Shown here piece by piece: positions 1-8,779 of a DNA stretch of 21,336 nt. The position numbers and the translations under genes are program-made. How positions within the stretch are numbered: position 1 is the first letter of the stretch; every line of letters begins with the position of its first letter. The DNA comes from Acidobacteriota bacterium (GTDB lineage Bacteria > Acidobacteriota > Terriglobia > UBA7540): contig JAKAWN010000062.1 of the NCBI GenBank assembly GCA_021827245.1, forward strand, positions 1 through 21,336, read 5' to 3'. The notes under the pieces are model-generated. The model made no database searches, was not told the DNA's origin, and saw only the letters and a program-made list of their open reading frames with translations.

Positions 1-85
1 AAAGATCCCGGTAGATTTATTCGTCACTATTTTGAGCCTTTGGAATGCCGATATTGAAAACAAATGGGTTGCTTTCCAAAAACGT

Positions 86-1891
86 TCAAAAATCGCCTGG
101 GACCGCGGAAGTTGGGTTAGCCGCTCCATAAGCTGCCAGAATGTCTGCCAAGGAAATGACCCCCTGGAGGTTATTAAAGTCGGCACGGTGAATGACCGGC
201 AAAAGAGGCCAATCGCCAATCTGTCGCAAAGCCGCGTCGAGCGGCTGATCCGGATGCAGCCATGGCAGCAAAGGACTGGATAGAGCCCTCGCAAGTGGCA
301 AGGCCCCCTTGCCCTCCTTGGCCAGGCGGCGCAACTCCTCTTTGGTGACGCCGGTCCAGTCGCCACTCTGATGGCTGACCAGGAAGAATTCAAGGGCGCT
401 TGCGGCCACCCTTCGCGACGCGTCAGCTACGGTGTCGGCAGCGCGCAACACGATTTCTGCAGGAGGCCGCATGGCGTCTTCGACGCGCAGCGTCGAGCTC
501 TCACGCTGCTCTTCCATCGAGGGCAGGTCAGTGCCATCCTGCCGCGAAAGCAGATCGAAGAGGGGTACCGGTTGGTATCTGAGCGAAATCAGGTAGGCGA
601 TGGTGTTGGAGATCATGACGGGCAGGATGATGGAGTAATTGCCGCTGAGCTCCAGCACCATGAACACCGAGGTCATGGGGACCCTAAGGAAGCCCGCAAA
701 GAGCACCCCCATTCCGACCAGCGCAAAGCCGCCGACTGTACCTCCCAGATGCGGGAAGAAAATGTGCTCGACACCTCCCACCGCGCCCCCGATCATCGCG
801 CCGATAAAAAGCGTGGGAGCAAACATGCCGCCGGGCGTACCGCTCGAGAATGAGATGCTTGTGGCTAAGATCTTGAAAATTGCCAGAAAGGCGAGCAGCT
901 TCCAGGTGAACTGATCATGCAAAGCCTGGTCGATAATGGGGTAGCCGGCTCCCATTACCTGGGGCAGCCAGATTCCCATAATGCCGATCAGCAAACCTGC
1001 TGCCGCCGGCTGAACATAGTGGGTCCATCTCGGCATCGCCTTCGAGCGGAGCCGAAGATAGGAAACCAGTTTAACGAAGGCGAGGGAGGCAAACCCGCCG
1101 ACCACGCCCAGGATGGCGTAAGAAAGCAACTCGATCGGATGCACGAGGTGAAAAGGCGGAACACTGAAGAGCGGTTCTTCTCCAAGGAACAATCGAAACA
1201 CCATCACGCTGGAGACAGCAGAAAGAACGATAGCGCCCAAAACGGCCGAACTCCACTTCCCGATCACTTCTTCGATCACGAAAAGGACGGCAGAAATGGG
1301 AGCGTTAAAGGCGGCCGCCAGCCCTGCCGCCGCGCCTACGGGAGCAATCAAGCGCACTTTTTCCCGTGAAAGGCGAAACCGCCTTCCCAGCGCCGAGGCG
1401 ATGCCGGCGCCGAACTGAAGAGAAGGATCTTCAGGACCGAGTGACTGTCCACTTCCAATGGCCAAAGCACAAGTCAGGAATTTTCCGATGACGGTGCTGA
1501 ATGGAATATACCCGTCGTAAATATAGACGGCGGCTTTGGTCTGGTTCACGCCGCTTCCGCGAACCCGCGGGAAAACAAAGATAACCAGAGCGGCGACGCC
1601 CAGCCCGGCAATGGTGGGAACGAGAACAACACGGAATGGCCCTGGGGCAAGGCTGGAGCCCAGGAGCTTGATTCGAGTCAAATCAATCGCAATTTCAAAA
1701 CAAACAACAGCCAGCCCGGAGAAAAGTCCAATGATGACGGCTAAGAGGAGAAAGAGTCCTTCGTCATGAAGAAAGATGCGAGGCGGGCGCATCTTCTTGA
1801 AACGGTTGCGGATTCGACTCCAGTATTTCTGCGGGAAAGGGAGGCTCGATGATGCCGGAACATCAGAGTTAACTTCTGCGGGACCTGTCAC
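86..1891 (-). CDS. ClC-family chloride channel/transporter with C-terminal CBS pair
   Basis: A 601-residue inner-membrane ClC protein that would move chloride or a related anion. The fold is shown by many hydrophobic helices and by the family motifs in order: GSG at 112-114, the gating-glutamate loop GPEDPSLQ (E154) at 152-159, VIEEV near 205-209, and GGMFAPTLFIGA at 354-365. Residues about 470-595 look like a CBS pair, which often binds nucleotides. Two motifs differ from the textbook form: GREGP is GPEDP and GSGIP is GSGVN. The glutamates at 207-208 match the position that marks proton-coupled exchangers in E. coli ClC, so antiport is more likely than a channel (inference). The start is GTG; its GTGA overlaps the stop of the upstream TPR gene by 4 bases, so the two are probably translationally coupled. 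Confidence 0.93.
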   Translation of the reverse strand: MTGPAEVNSDVPASSSLPFPQKYWSRIRNRFKKMRPPRIFLHDEGLFLLLAVIIGLFSGLAVVCFEIAIDLTRIKLLGSSLAPGPFRVVLVPTIAGLGVAALVIFVFPRVRGSGVNQTKAAVYIYDGYIPFSTVIGKFLTCALAIGSGQSLGPEDPSLQFGAGIASALGRRFRLSREKVRLIAPVGAAAGLAAAFNAPISAVLFVIEEVIGKWSSAVLGAIVLSAVSSVMVFRLFLGEEPLFSVPPFHLVHPIELLSYAILGVVGGFASLAFVKLVSYLRLRSKAMPRWTHYVQPAAAGLLIGIMGIWLPQVMGAGYPIIDQALHDQFTWKLLAFLAIFKILATSISFSSGTPGGMFAPTLFIGAMIGGAVGGVEHIFFPHLGGTVGGFALVGMGVLFAGFLRVPMTSVFMVLELSGNYSIILPVMISNTIAYLISLRYQPVPLFDLLSRQDGTDLPSMEEQRESSTLRVEDAMRPPAEIVLRAADTVADASRRVAASALEFFLVSHQSGDWTGVTKEELRRLAKEGKGALPLARALSSPLLPWLHPDQPLDAALRQIGDWPLLPVIHRADFNNLQGVISLADILAAYGAANPTSAVPGDF

Positions 1892-3117
1892 CTTTCTGTA
1901 ACACCTCTCGAGTGTGAAATCATCAGCAAAGCCTGGTCAGGCAAGGGAGGAGTTCCGCAAGCCTGTTGAGCCGCTTCCTCCATCTGAGTGACCACATCCA
2001 TCACGTTGTTGATAAGATCGGGATGCCGTACCAGATTTATCCTGGTCACTTTGGGCTGTTCCTTTTTCGCGGTTGAATAAGCTTCCGCCAGCGGACCTGA
2101 GGCCTGTTTCGCCAGAAGATTGACGTCGCGGCTCTTGGCGCATTGTTTCAGGTGGGAAAGCGCCTGACTAAATGCCGCAACCGTTCGTCTGCTGCGTTCC
2201 TCCTGGGAGAGCCTTCTTCCGAAGGGGTCAAGTTCGAGGACCAGCTTGCTGATTTCGAGCTTCTGAGCAGCGCCCAAGTTCCTGCGGTCCAGATCCACCG
2301 CTCTTTGGAGGTATCGCCGGGCCTGAGCGTAGTCGGCAAGCTGATACGCTGCATCGCCTGCTCCGGCCCATGCGTCCGCCTGCTTGGGATTCAGCTTGAT
2401 CGCTTGACGGAACTCTTCGAGCGCGCGCCTGTAGTCCTGGACCTGCATGAACATGTTGCCGACCTCGGCATGAAGGTGAGTGTCGGCTGGAAGCTCCGTC
2501 TGCAGAGCGATGAGTTCGGATTCCGCCGCATTCTTCTCACCTTCCTTCAGCAGAAATTTACATAATTCAACCCGCACGTGGCGGCGCTGGGCCCCGGGAT
2601 CGACCTCCCAGGCCCCGAAAACAGCGGTGTGATAATAATGGATGGCCTCGCTGACATTATGGGATTTGGAAAACAAGCGGGCCAGCTCGAGATTAACTTG
2701 CCCGCTTCCCGGCTGCCGCTCCCAGAGCGTTCTCAGTTGCGCTTCCGCCTCAGCCAAGCGGTTGGCCCTGACGAGCGCTTGGGCAAGAAGCATCTGGTAC
2801 CCTGTGTTGTTTCGGGCGTAGACCAGGGCGGTGTGGAAGTCGTCAACCGCTTCTTCAGGGCGGTCTGCCTTGAGAGCAGCTTCACCCCTCTGATACCACC
2901 TGCCGCCATATGCCTGCAGTTCGGCGTGATATCTTGTTGTCGCTATCCCCGTGATAACGAAGAAAATAGCAAGCAATACGATGCTGACCAGAACCAAGGT
3001 GTCTTGCTCCAGGGACCACAAGAACCCTTTTGGCCGAGTGCAGACTGGGCAGGCTGCCTGCCCGGCAGGAATCAGTTGCCCGCATCTGGGGCAAAGCCGA
3101 TCACCCTCTGAAGGCAT
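1888..3117 (-). CDS. Zinc-ribbon, single-pass membrane TPR protein
   Basis: A 409-residue protein. The N-terminus has two CxxC pairs (C9/C12 and C23/C26) forming a zinc-ribbon. One membrane helix follows at about 39-61, then a long helical region (about 70-300) with several tetratricopeptide repeats, for example the stretches around YQRGEAALKADRPEEAVDDF and RALEEFRQAIKLNPKQADAW. The last 110 residues have no recognised domain. TPR arrays usually hold partner proteins; no enzymatic motif is seen. The gene ends inside the start of the ClC gene (4-base overlap), so it is first in a two-gene operon, and a role in scaffolding or tuning that transporter is possible but unproven. The specific function is unknown. 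Confidence 0.85.
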   Translation of the reverse strand: MPSEGDRLCPRCGQLIPAGQAACPVCTRPKGFLWSLEQDTLVLVSIVLLAIFFVITGIATTRYHAELQAYGGRWYQRGEAALKADRPEEAVDDFHTALVYARNNTGYQMLLAQALVRANRLAEAEAQLRTLWERQPGSGQVNLELARLFSKSHNVSEAIHYYHTAVFGAWEVDPGAQRRHVRVELCKFLLKEGEKNAAESELIALQTELPADTHLHAEVGNMFMQVQDYRRALEEFRQAIKLNPKQADAWAGAGDAAYQLADYAQARRYLQRAVDLDRRNLGAAQKLEISKLVLELDPFGRRLSQEERSRRTVAAFSQALSHLKQCAKSRDVNLLAKQASGPLAEAYSTAKKEQPKVTRINLVRHPDLINNVMDVVTQMEEAAQQACGTPPLPDQALLMISHSRGVTER

Positions 3118-3628
3118 AGTTCCTGTCTTTCTCCCACTGCAAGTTCAATCGATCGGGAGTCTCAAGCGCTTGAAAGCGGCTTGCGAATGGTTTTGCGGAA
3201 ACCACTGAGTGTTCAGGCCCTCCTGAACTCCTGACGATCGCCCCAAGAATCTATTCGTTCCGGTGCTCCTGTGCTTGACGAAAGCCCCTTCCTGCTCGCG
3301 GTCGTCAAGCATTTGTCTCAATTCTTTATATTAACTTAACACATCTTGCAGGCCTCATCGTGATGTCTGCGCACGTTTCACTCAATTTGCATTCATCCGG
3401 AACCAGACTACAATGCGCAGGCGTTGTTGCGTGCTGGAGGGGATTGAGCAATAGGCAATGATGGACTTGGACCCAGCCACTGCGGAGCTATCAGTAGGCC
3501 CGGAAGAAACAATGGCGCCATCCTGAATTTCCCTATGCGTCTGTTTCATTCTTTTCGATAGCGAGGCCTTACCCCTCCGATTTCGAACTCCCTTCCGGTC
3601 TCAGAGGGGCGAAGTGTTGGTCCAGCCA
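3118..3628. other. Intergenic region without a recognised gene
   Basis: About 510 bases lie between the start of the TPR gene and the end of the broken ClC gene. The only clear structure is the inverted repeat at 3272-3311. AT-rich sequence around 3325-3345 could hold a minus-strand promoter for the TPR-ClC operon, but no convincing -35/-10 pair was found. CCCCTC near 3572 and GAGGGG near 3604 could pair weakly downstream of the broken ClC gene. Confidence 0.6.
3272..3311. repeat. Inverted repeat, 10-bp arms, 20-bp spacer
   Basis: TGCTTGACGA at 3272-3281 is the exact reverse complement of TCGTCAAGCA at 3302-3311. It lies about 155-195 bases upstream of the TPR-ClC operon start, where an operator would be expected. 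The centre-to-centre distance is 30 bp (about three helical turns), which suits a dimer binding one face of DNA, but it could equally be a transcribed hairpin. No regulator is known for it. Confidence 0.5.
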
Positions 3629-5280
3629 TCATTTTCGACCGCTTGGCGAGACTATGGCAACCATGCGGTCTCCTCGGTTGAGTACGGACTTCGGATTGGG
3701 CAGTGGCACGTCATGATTCCGCACGATGACAACTATATCCACATTCTCCTCGCCTGCCTCCTCTGTGCATTTCTGAGCCGACTGGCCGACATAGCTGCTT
3801 TCCGGGCGAACCTGGCAGCCCAGAATTCTCCTCCCTTGCGGAAGATCAACCTCTACCCCCGAACTCAGCAGGGACATCACATTCAAATGCGCCAAGCGGT
3901 CTGACTCCCGAACCTTGCGCTTTCCGAGAAGATTCAATTCCACTCGAAGGTACTCAGCGTAGTGCGCCGGGGAGTCGTCCCGGTGGGGAACCTGAACCTC
4001 GTACATGCTCTGGTACTTCAGTTTCAGGAACGAAGACAGCCGGGTTTGAACCAGGTAACTGATCAGCACAGCCAGGGCGGCAACCCCAGCAGGCGATACC
4101 CTCCCGTCACTTCCATCACCATGACTAGAGTCGCGATGGGGACCCGTGCTGCGCCCCCAAATACTGCCGCCATGCCCACCACCGCAAAATCCGGTGAAGG
4201 CTGGTGAAAGAGCAGCGCAATCGCGCCTCCGAGCATTGCACCCACATAGAGGTTTGGCGCAAAGACTCCTCCGGAGCGCCCTGGAGAAACAGTGAGGGCA
4301 AATGCCAGTATCTTGACGAAGACTAGGGTGAGCAGAATCTTCAGAACCATGTGGCCGTTGATCGCCTCCTGAATCCAGCCATATCATCCGCCCAGAATCT
4401 AAGGGAATTCCAGGGCCAGCAGACCGACACCCAGGGCTCCGATCGCCGGCTTAAACCTATTGGAAATGGGCAGCAGCCGGAAAGCATCGCGCAACTTGTA
4501 AAAGGCGACTGGAAGCAGGGTGGCAATCAATCCGCTGGCCACGCCGAGGGCGGCATACCAGACATAATCCGGAGGACTGGGAGGGGGCAGGGACTGCGGC
4601 ACCTGGAGCAGCGGTTTCCATCCCACAAAGGCTCCTTCAATCGCGTAGGCGACGATCGAGGCGATCAGGGCACAGAGCAGCGCGGAGCCTTCAAACTCCA
4701 GGCTGCCATAGAGAACTTCAATGGCAAACAGCGCCGTCCCGATTGGCGAGCGGAAAATGGCTGAAAGCGCCGCGCCCATGCCGATGATGACAAGAAGCCT
4801 ACGCTCCTCGTCAGTGCGATGGCGCAGCGTCGCGTAGACTGCGCCGAAACCTGCGCCGATCAAGGCTGTCGGCCCTTCGCGTCCCGCCGAACCGCCCGAC
4901 CCGATGGTAATGGCGGAAGCGACCATCTTGAGAGGGGCCACGCGGGCACGGATAAATCCCCCTGCGCGATGATAGGATTTGACCGCCGTGTCTGTGCCGT
5001 GGCCTTCGGCTTCCGGCGCTTAGGTATAGACGAGGAATCCGGAGATCAGCCCGCCCACGACGATTACAGGAACAACCAGTCACAGGCCATGCGGTCCAAT
5101 CACCTGATGGAGCGCCTCTCCCCTGCTCTGGAGGCTGGGGGCCTGGTAGCCCGCAAGGTCAACCAGGAAAAGCTTGTCGCACATGCGCAGCATCCAGGCA
5201 AAGAGCAGGGCGGCAAAGTCTCCCACGATTCCCATCAGAACGCTGTCGGAAAGAAGTCGCGGCTCGCCTTCATTCGCCAA
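3629..5280 (-). pseudogene. Broken ClC-family chloride channel with RCK_C-like tail
   Basis: A second ClC gene, read from a TTG start at 5280 with AAGGAGG at 5287-5293 upstream. The family sequence continues through four in-frame stops: TGA at 5082-5080, TAA at 5022-5020, TAG at 4401-4399 (between LALEFP and ILGG) and TGA at 4386-4384 (just before YGWIQEAINGHM). The frame then changes at a run of four C (plus strand) near 4084-4087, where one missing base explains the shift from VMEVTGGYRLLG to AALAVLISYLVQT. Canonical motifs remain: GSGGSAGREGPT and SPGRSGGVFAPNLYVGA. After the channel, a roughly 100-residue tail ending at 3629 resembles an RCK_C/TrkA_C regulatory domain. It belongs to a different subfamily from the intact ClC gene at 86-1891, so it is not a simple duplicate. 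Four stops and an indel indicate real decay rather than one sequencing error. Confidence 0.88.
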
Positions 5281-5722
5281 GGCTTTCCTCCTTCAGCGCA
5301 ATTGAATAACTGAATGCCTTTCAACGCGATGATCAGACCATCCTACCGATTGCAATTTGTGTGATGCCGCCCCAGCCGGAGCAAAAACGACACCCAACCG
5401 ACGGTCCTGGAGGCCTCCTTTGTGAACCCATGCCCCCAGGATGTGAGGTATACCAGATGGAAATCAGAGCCCTGGTCATCAAAAAGCTTAGCATGCGACA
5501 AGGACCATTTGAAATGAAGAGAACAGAAATTGTCCCCTGAATCTGCGCCTGAAGAAATCCTCCGGATTCCCCTATTTCGACGTTGAACGGTCGACTCGAG
5601 GTAGCGCCCTAGGCAAAGAACTGTCTTGAGATGGGCTAAAGCTTCGCCAATTTCCGACCGATAAGCACAGTGCGTGGGCGGCTCGGAGCTCAGTAAGGTC
5701 CGGGCTTGCGGTGCGCAACCCA
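5281..5722. other. Intergenic region without a recognised gene
   Basis: About 440 bases between the divergently oriented broken ClC gene and the PAS-protein gene. Open frames on the minus strand here have no domain-like composition and overlap the start of the PAS gene. No convincing promoter or hairpin was seen. Confidence 0.5.
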
Positions 5723-6430
5723 ATGGCAGAGTCAACGGCTGTGATTCGTGGCCCGGCACAACCCATGTTGCAGGCTGATCGCTGGAGAGATCCAGTCCGG
5801 GCAGAGAGAGCGATACGCGATCTTTCCCACGTTTCAATGCTGGTGTTTGCGGTTACGGCTGTAGCCACAGGCATTCTGGCCTGCGTTTCCCTTTTTTCCG
5901 AATTCGGGATCGGCGCGTCCGCGACCTTCATCATCGTGGCGATTCTGTTCCCATTGCTCTGCGGTTGGCTGGCAAAGGAGCGATGGCGCGCGAAAGGGCT
6001 GGAGGATCAGATCAGGAAACTGCAGGCAAACGATGGACCAGCGAGCGGGCTTTCACGGTATGGTGATGACACGCCCATGGGAATGCTGATTCTATCTTCA
6101 GACTTGAGGGTCTGGTTCGCAAGCCAGACGTCCCCCAAAGGCGAGGTCCTGAAGCCCTACGAAGTTCTGGGCTGGAAGATCCAGGATGTTGTGCCAGTGA
6201 CAGGAATTGAAGACCGTGCAAAAGCCCTCTTGGACCGTTCCGACCCCGCGGTTAGCTGTTGCTTTGACGCACTCGTTCGGGCAGGCCTGGCGGGCGAGCG
6301 GCCAGTGCACATTACCATGACCCGTATTGCCTCTTGGCAAGGAGAAGACCGGGTCCTTGTTGTTGTTGAAGATGTGCCTCCGGGGTGTTCTAAACAACCT
6401 CGTCTGCCAGTGGAAGGTTACGTATGTTGA
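5723..6430 (+). CDS. Two-helix membrane protein with a cytoplasmic PAS-like domain
   Basis: About 235 residues from the ATG at 5723; an in-frame GTG at 5711 and ATG at 5765 are alternative starts, and none has a strong ribosome-binding site. Two adjacent hydrophobic segments (LVFAVTAVATGILACVSLF and ATFIIVAILFPLLCGWLA) form a hairpin in the membrane. They are followed by a charged linker that may coil, then about 100 residues with the PAS pattern: PMGMLILSSDLRVWFAS, YEVLGWKIQDVVP, and a final strand RVLVVVEDV. This arrangement normally precedes a kinase or cyclase, but here the protein stops after the PAS domain. It may bind a ligand or partner as a stand-alone sensor. Its target is unknown. 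It has no clear operon partner. Confidence 0.65.
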   Translation: MAESTAVIRGPAQPMLQADRWRDPVRAERAIRDLSHVSMLVFAVTAVATGILACVSLFSEFGIGASATFIIVAILFPLLCGWLAKERWRAKGLEDQIRKLQANDGPASGLSRYGDDTPMGMLILSSDLRVWFASQTSPKGEVLKPYEVLGWKIQDVVPVTGIEDRAKALLDRSDPAVSCCFDALVRAGLAGERPVHITMTRIASWQGEDRVLVVVEDVPPGCSKQPRLPVEGYVC

Positions 6431-6483
6431 GAACCCCCTTCTTGTCCGCGCCAGGCATCACTGAAACGGAGGAGAAATCCAAA

Positions 6484-6594
6484 ATGACTGGCAGAAGAAT
6501 GACAACCGCCAGCACAACTCTGGTAAAGGCTGTCAGCAGGATTCCGTTCCTCCACTTGGAATTCAAGCAAACTGTTCCGACTTCTTGTGACTGA
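6484..6594 (+). CDS. Possible 36-residue small ORF
   Basis: An ATG at 6484 preceded at 10 bases by GGAGGAG (6468-6474) opens a 36-codon frame beginning MTGRRMTTAS and ending KQTVPTSCD. It has no recognised domain, membrane helix or neighbour that supports it. The ribosome-binding-site-like sequence is the only positive evidence, so this may be chance. Confidence 0.18.
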   Translation: MTGRRMTTASTTLVKAVSRIPFLHLEFKQTVPTSCD

Positions 6595-6653
6595 CACGCG
6601 AGGGAATGGCCGAGCAGTCATGACAGCCATTTCTCACGTCTGGGGAGGTGTGT

Positions 6654-7028
6654 ATGGCGAAGCGTTCAACTGTTGCGAGCGTGGTAGCAGTACTGGTTCT
6701 GACGGGATCGGCATGGGCAGTCCAAAGACCGCACAAGCTGACAAAACTCGGGGCAGGAGTGTATCTTGCTTCAGAGTTTGATGCGGCAACAACCTATCAT
6801 ATGCTGCGAGGCTGCGGCAGCCAGTGTTATGAGGCGAATCCGATGGTTCGGCCTTTTGCTCACAATCCGGGTGTCTTTGTCGTCTTAGGCGCCAGCGCGT
6901 ACGCGGTCAACTACTTTGCCCGCAAGCTGGAGGACCGCGGGCGTCACCGATGGGCGAAGGCCTTGCGTGTTCTGGCTATCGGAGTACATGTTGGAGCCGG
7001 CGCGCAAGCCCTGGCCCACGAGCCTTAG
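6654..7028 (+). CDS. Small secreted or membrane-anchored protein of unknown function
   Basis: About 124 residues. The ATG at 6654 is chosen because GGGGAGG (6642-6648) sits five bases upstream; a GTG at 6648 is inside that site. The N-terminus is a signal peptide or first helix (MAKRSTVASVVAVLVLTGSA followed by WA). Then comes the pattern EFDAATTYHMLRGCG...CYEANPMVRPF, in which an Asp/Thr-rich segment and an E-x-NP motif resemble small bacterial membrane proteins of the DUF5658 type (tentative). Two further hydrophobic stretches follow: VFVVLGASAYAVNYFA and ALRVLAIGVHVGAGAQALA. Two cysteines flank SQ. No function can be assigned. Confidence 0.65.
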   Translation: MAKRSTVASVVAVLVLTGSAWAVQRPHKLTKLGAGVYLASEFDAATTYHMLRGCGSQCYEANPMVRPFAHNPGVFVVLGASAYAVNYFARKLEDRGRHRWAKALRVLAIGVHVGAGAQALAHEP

Positions 7029-7285
7029 CAGGCGGCGCCGAGAGTCCGTGGCGAAGGCCAGCAAACTCTTTCGGCGTGCCGGATCTTCTCGCGCTGGAAT
7101 TCCTCATCGCCTTCCGTATTCCGTGTGGCTTGATTCGCAGAGACTGACCTTTTCGTTCAAAGTCCGCTGATCTGACGTCCTGCACGGTTTTCCGGCGAAT
7201 GGCTTCCACAAGAGCCAAAGGCGGTCGTCGATGACCGTCAAGACTAACCCACATTTGTTGCTGTACAATTGGGTAGAGTTTTCCC

Positions 7286-8023
7286 ATGCGACATCAGCGC
7301 GCGCTTTCTGAACCGTCTTATGCCGTGCCCACCGCGGCCATCGGGTTTAGGCCGGAGTATCTGGACTTCCGGCGCGGAATTCGTGTCGGAAACCTGGAAG
7401 ATAACGAACGCATCACGCGGATTCTGAAGCTCGGGTTGGAATCGCGTTACCGCCAGCCCTTCGTGACGGAGCGCTGGGGACGCGGCGTCTACTGGCAATG
7501 GATTGGTTATCTGCCCCGGGCTAATCGCGAAGCCAAGCCGATTTCGAATCGCGTCAGCTTCGGATGCTCGAAGTTCTTCCTCTCGGTTGACACTGACGAA
7601 AAATTCTTCAAGTGCGGCATGCAGGTGGAGCGCGGCCATGTGAAGGCGGTGCACGGCTATACGGCCAGTCAGCTTGCGGATGACTGGGATTGGCACCGGC
7701 TGCTCAAAACTCTCAAGCCCGCGAGTTTTATGGAAAAAGAGCTGAAGCGGCTGGTGGTGCGCGAGGGATTCAGAATTCGGGCCGGCAGTTGGGAAGAGGA
7801 ACCCATCTATTTTTCAAAGTCGAACTTTGCGGGTGCTGCAGGAGTCGCCCGGATACTTCGAAAGGCCCCTCCACCAGACTGGGCGGGCTTCCAGCTTTTC
7901 TACGCGATGGATGAAAGGGAAGTGCGCACTTCGACCGGAGTGGATCTGGTGGAATCCATGATGGCCGTGTTCGAAGAAGTCACTCCTGTAATGAACCTCT
8001 GCATGCAGACGCGGTTGGAGTGA
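7286..8023 (+). CDS. Hypothetical protein, 245 residues
   Basis: A long, well-formed open frame with no close overlap with a neighbour. It has no signal peptide or membrane helix, so it is probably cytoplasmic. It is rich in aromatic and charged residues (RYRQPFVTERWGRGVYWQW, CSKFFLSVDTDEKFFKCGMQ). The central VSFGCSKFFLSVDTDEKFF stretch looks like buried beta strands, and the C-terminal third like alternating helix and strand. I recognise no catalytic motif or family. The start is the first ATG; TACAAT at 7264-7269 could be a -10 box just upstream, but its -35 is poor. It stands alone on the plus strand before the methyltransferase gene, about 100 bases apart. Confidence 0.6.
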   Translation: MRHQRALSEPSYAVPTAAIGFRPEYLDFRRGIRVGNLEDNERITRILKLGLESRYRQPFVTERWGRGVYWQWIGYLPRANREAKPISNRVSFGCSKFFLSVDTDEKFFKCGMQVERGHVKAVHGYTASQLADDWDWHRLLKTLKPASFMEKELKRLVVREGFRIRAGSWEEEPIYFSKSNFAGAAGVARILRKAPPPDWAGFQLFYAMDEREVRTSTGVDLVESMMAVFEEVTPVMNLCMQTRLE

Positions 8024-8124
8024 TAAGCAGGTTCCTGCGGCCGTATACGTGTTGAATGAGTTTTCCCTGCCTTTGAATTGGAACCAAAACTGATCACGGA
8101 CACCCCAGAGAAGGAGCGTGACAC

Positions 8125-8778
8125 ATGCGAAGAGCAATGAAGCGAACGGTCAGCATCGCCGGCACTTTGCTTGCGACGGCCCTCGTCACGTTTTGCCAGC
8201 AAAGCCAATATTCCAATCCGCCGCTGGCCAAAACGGCTGCAGAGAAGAAGATTCTGGCGGAAATTGCCCACGTGGCGAAGGACCACGAGACCTATCTCAG
8301 CGTTCCCCGGGAAGACGGTGAAGCGCTCTGGGTCCTGACCGAAGCGGTGGGCGCCAAGCGAGTGGCGGAGATCGGCACCTCGACCGGCTATTCGGGACTC
8401 TGGTTCTGCCTGGCGCTCGAGGCGACGGGCGGGCACCTGACGACTTTTGAGATCAACCACCAGAGATTCACCGAGGCCCACCAGCACTTCAAAGAAGCCG
8501 GGGTCACAGACCTGGTCACGCAGATTGAAGGGAACGCCCACCAGAACATCGAGAAGCTGAAAGGGCCGATTGACGTGGCCTTCATTGACGCCGACAAGAG
8601 CGGCTATGTAGACTACCTAAATAAGCTCCTGCCCCTGGTCCGGCCGGGCGGCCTGATCCTCGCTCACAACTTCGACATGGCGCCGGACTACGTTCGCGCC
8701 GTCACCACCAATCCCGATCTGCAAACCATCTTTTACATGCAGGGCGCAGGACTGGCGGTGACCCTGAAGAAGCGTTGA
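8125..8778 (+). CDS. Class I SAM-dependent O-methyltransferase-like protein with N-terminal signal/anchor
   Basis: A 217-residue protein of the COMT-like O-methyltransferase type. The SAM-binding glycine loop is VAEIGTSTGYSGL (about 80-92), the acidic end of strand 2 is in TTFEINHQRF (E109), and FIDADKSGYVDYL (153-165) matches the metal/substrate loop of this family. RPGGLILAHN (173-182) has His where the family usually has Asp before Asn, so divalent-metal binding may be altered. AAGGAG at 8111-8116 fixes the start. The first 25 residues (KRTVSIAGTLLATALVTFCQ) form a signal peptide or membrane anchor, with a cysteine at position 24 that might be a lipobox-like site. Export is odd because SAM is cytosolic; a membrane anchor facing the cytoplasm is an alternative. 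The substrate is unknown. Confidence 0.8.
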   Translation: MRRAMKRTVSIAGTLLATALVTFCQQSQYSNPPLAKTAAEKKILAEIAHVAKDHETYLSVPREDGEALWVLTEAVGAKRVAEIGTSTGYSGLWFCLALEATGGHLTTFEINHQRFTEAHQHFKEAGVTDLVTQIEGNAHQNIEKLKGPIDVAFIDADKSGYVDYLNKLLPLVRPGGLILAHNFDMAPDYVRAVTTNPDLQTIFYMQGAGLAVTLKKR

Positions 8779-8779
8779 A

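Noticed and set aside
3614..3904. A 96-codon plus-strand open frame over the 3' end of the broken ClC gene
   Set aside because: It lies antisense to recognisable RCK_C-like coding sequence and has no family features.
5343..5934. Two open frames on the minus strand upstream of and across the PAS gene start
   Set aside because: No domain-like composition, no ribosome-binding site, and they conflict with a better-supported plus-strand gene.
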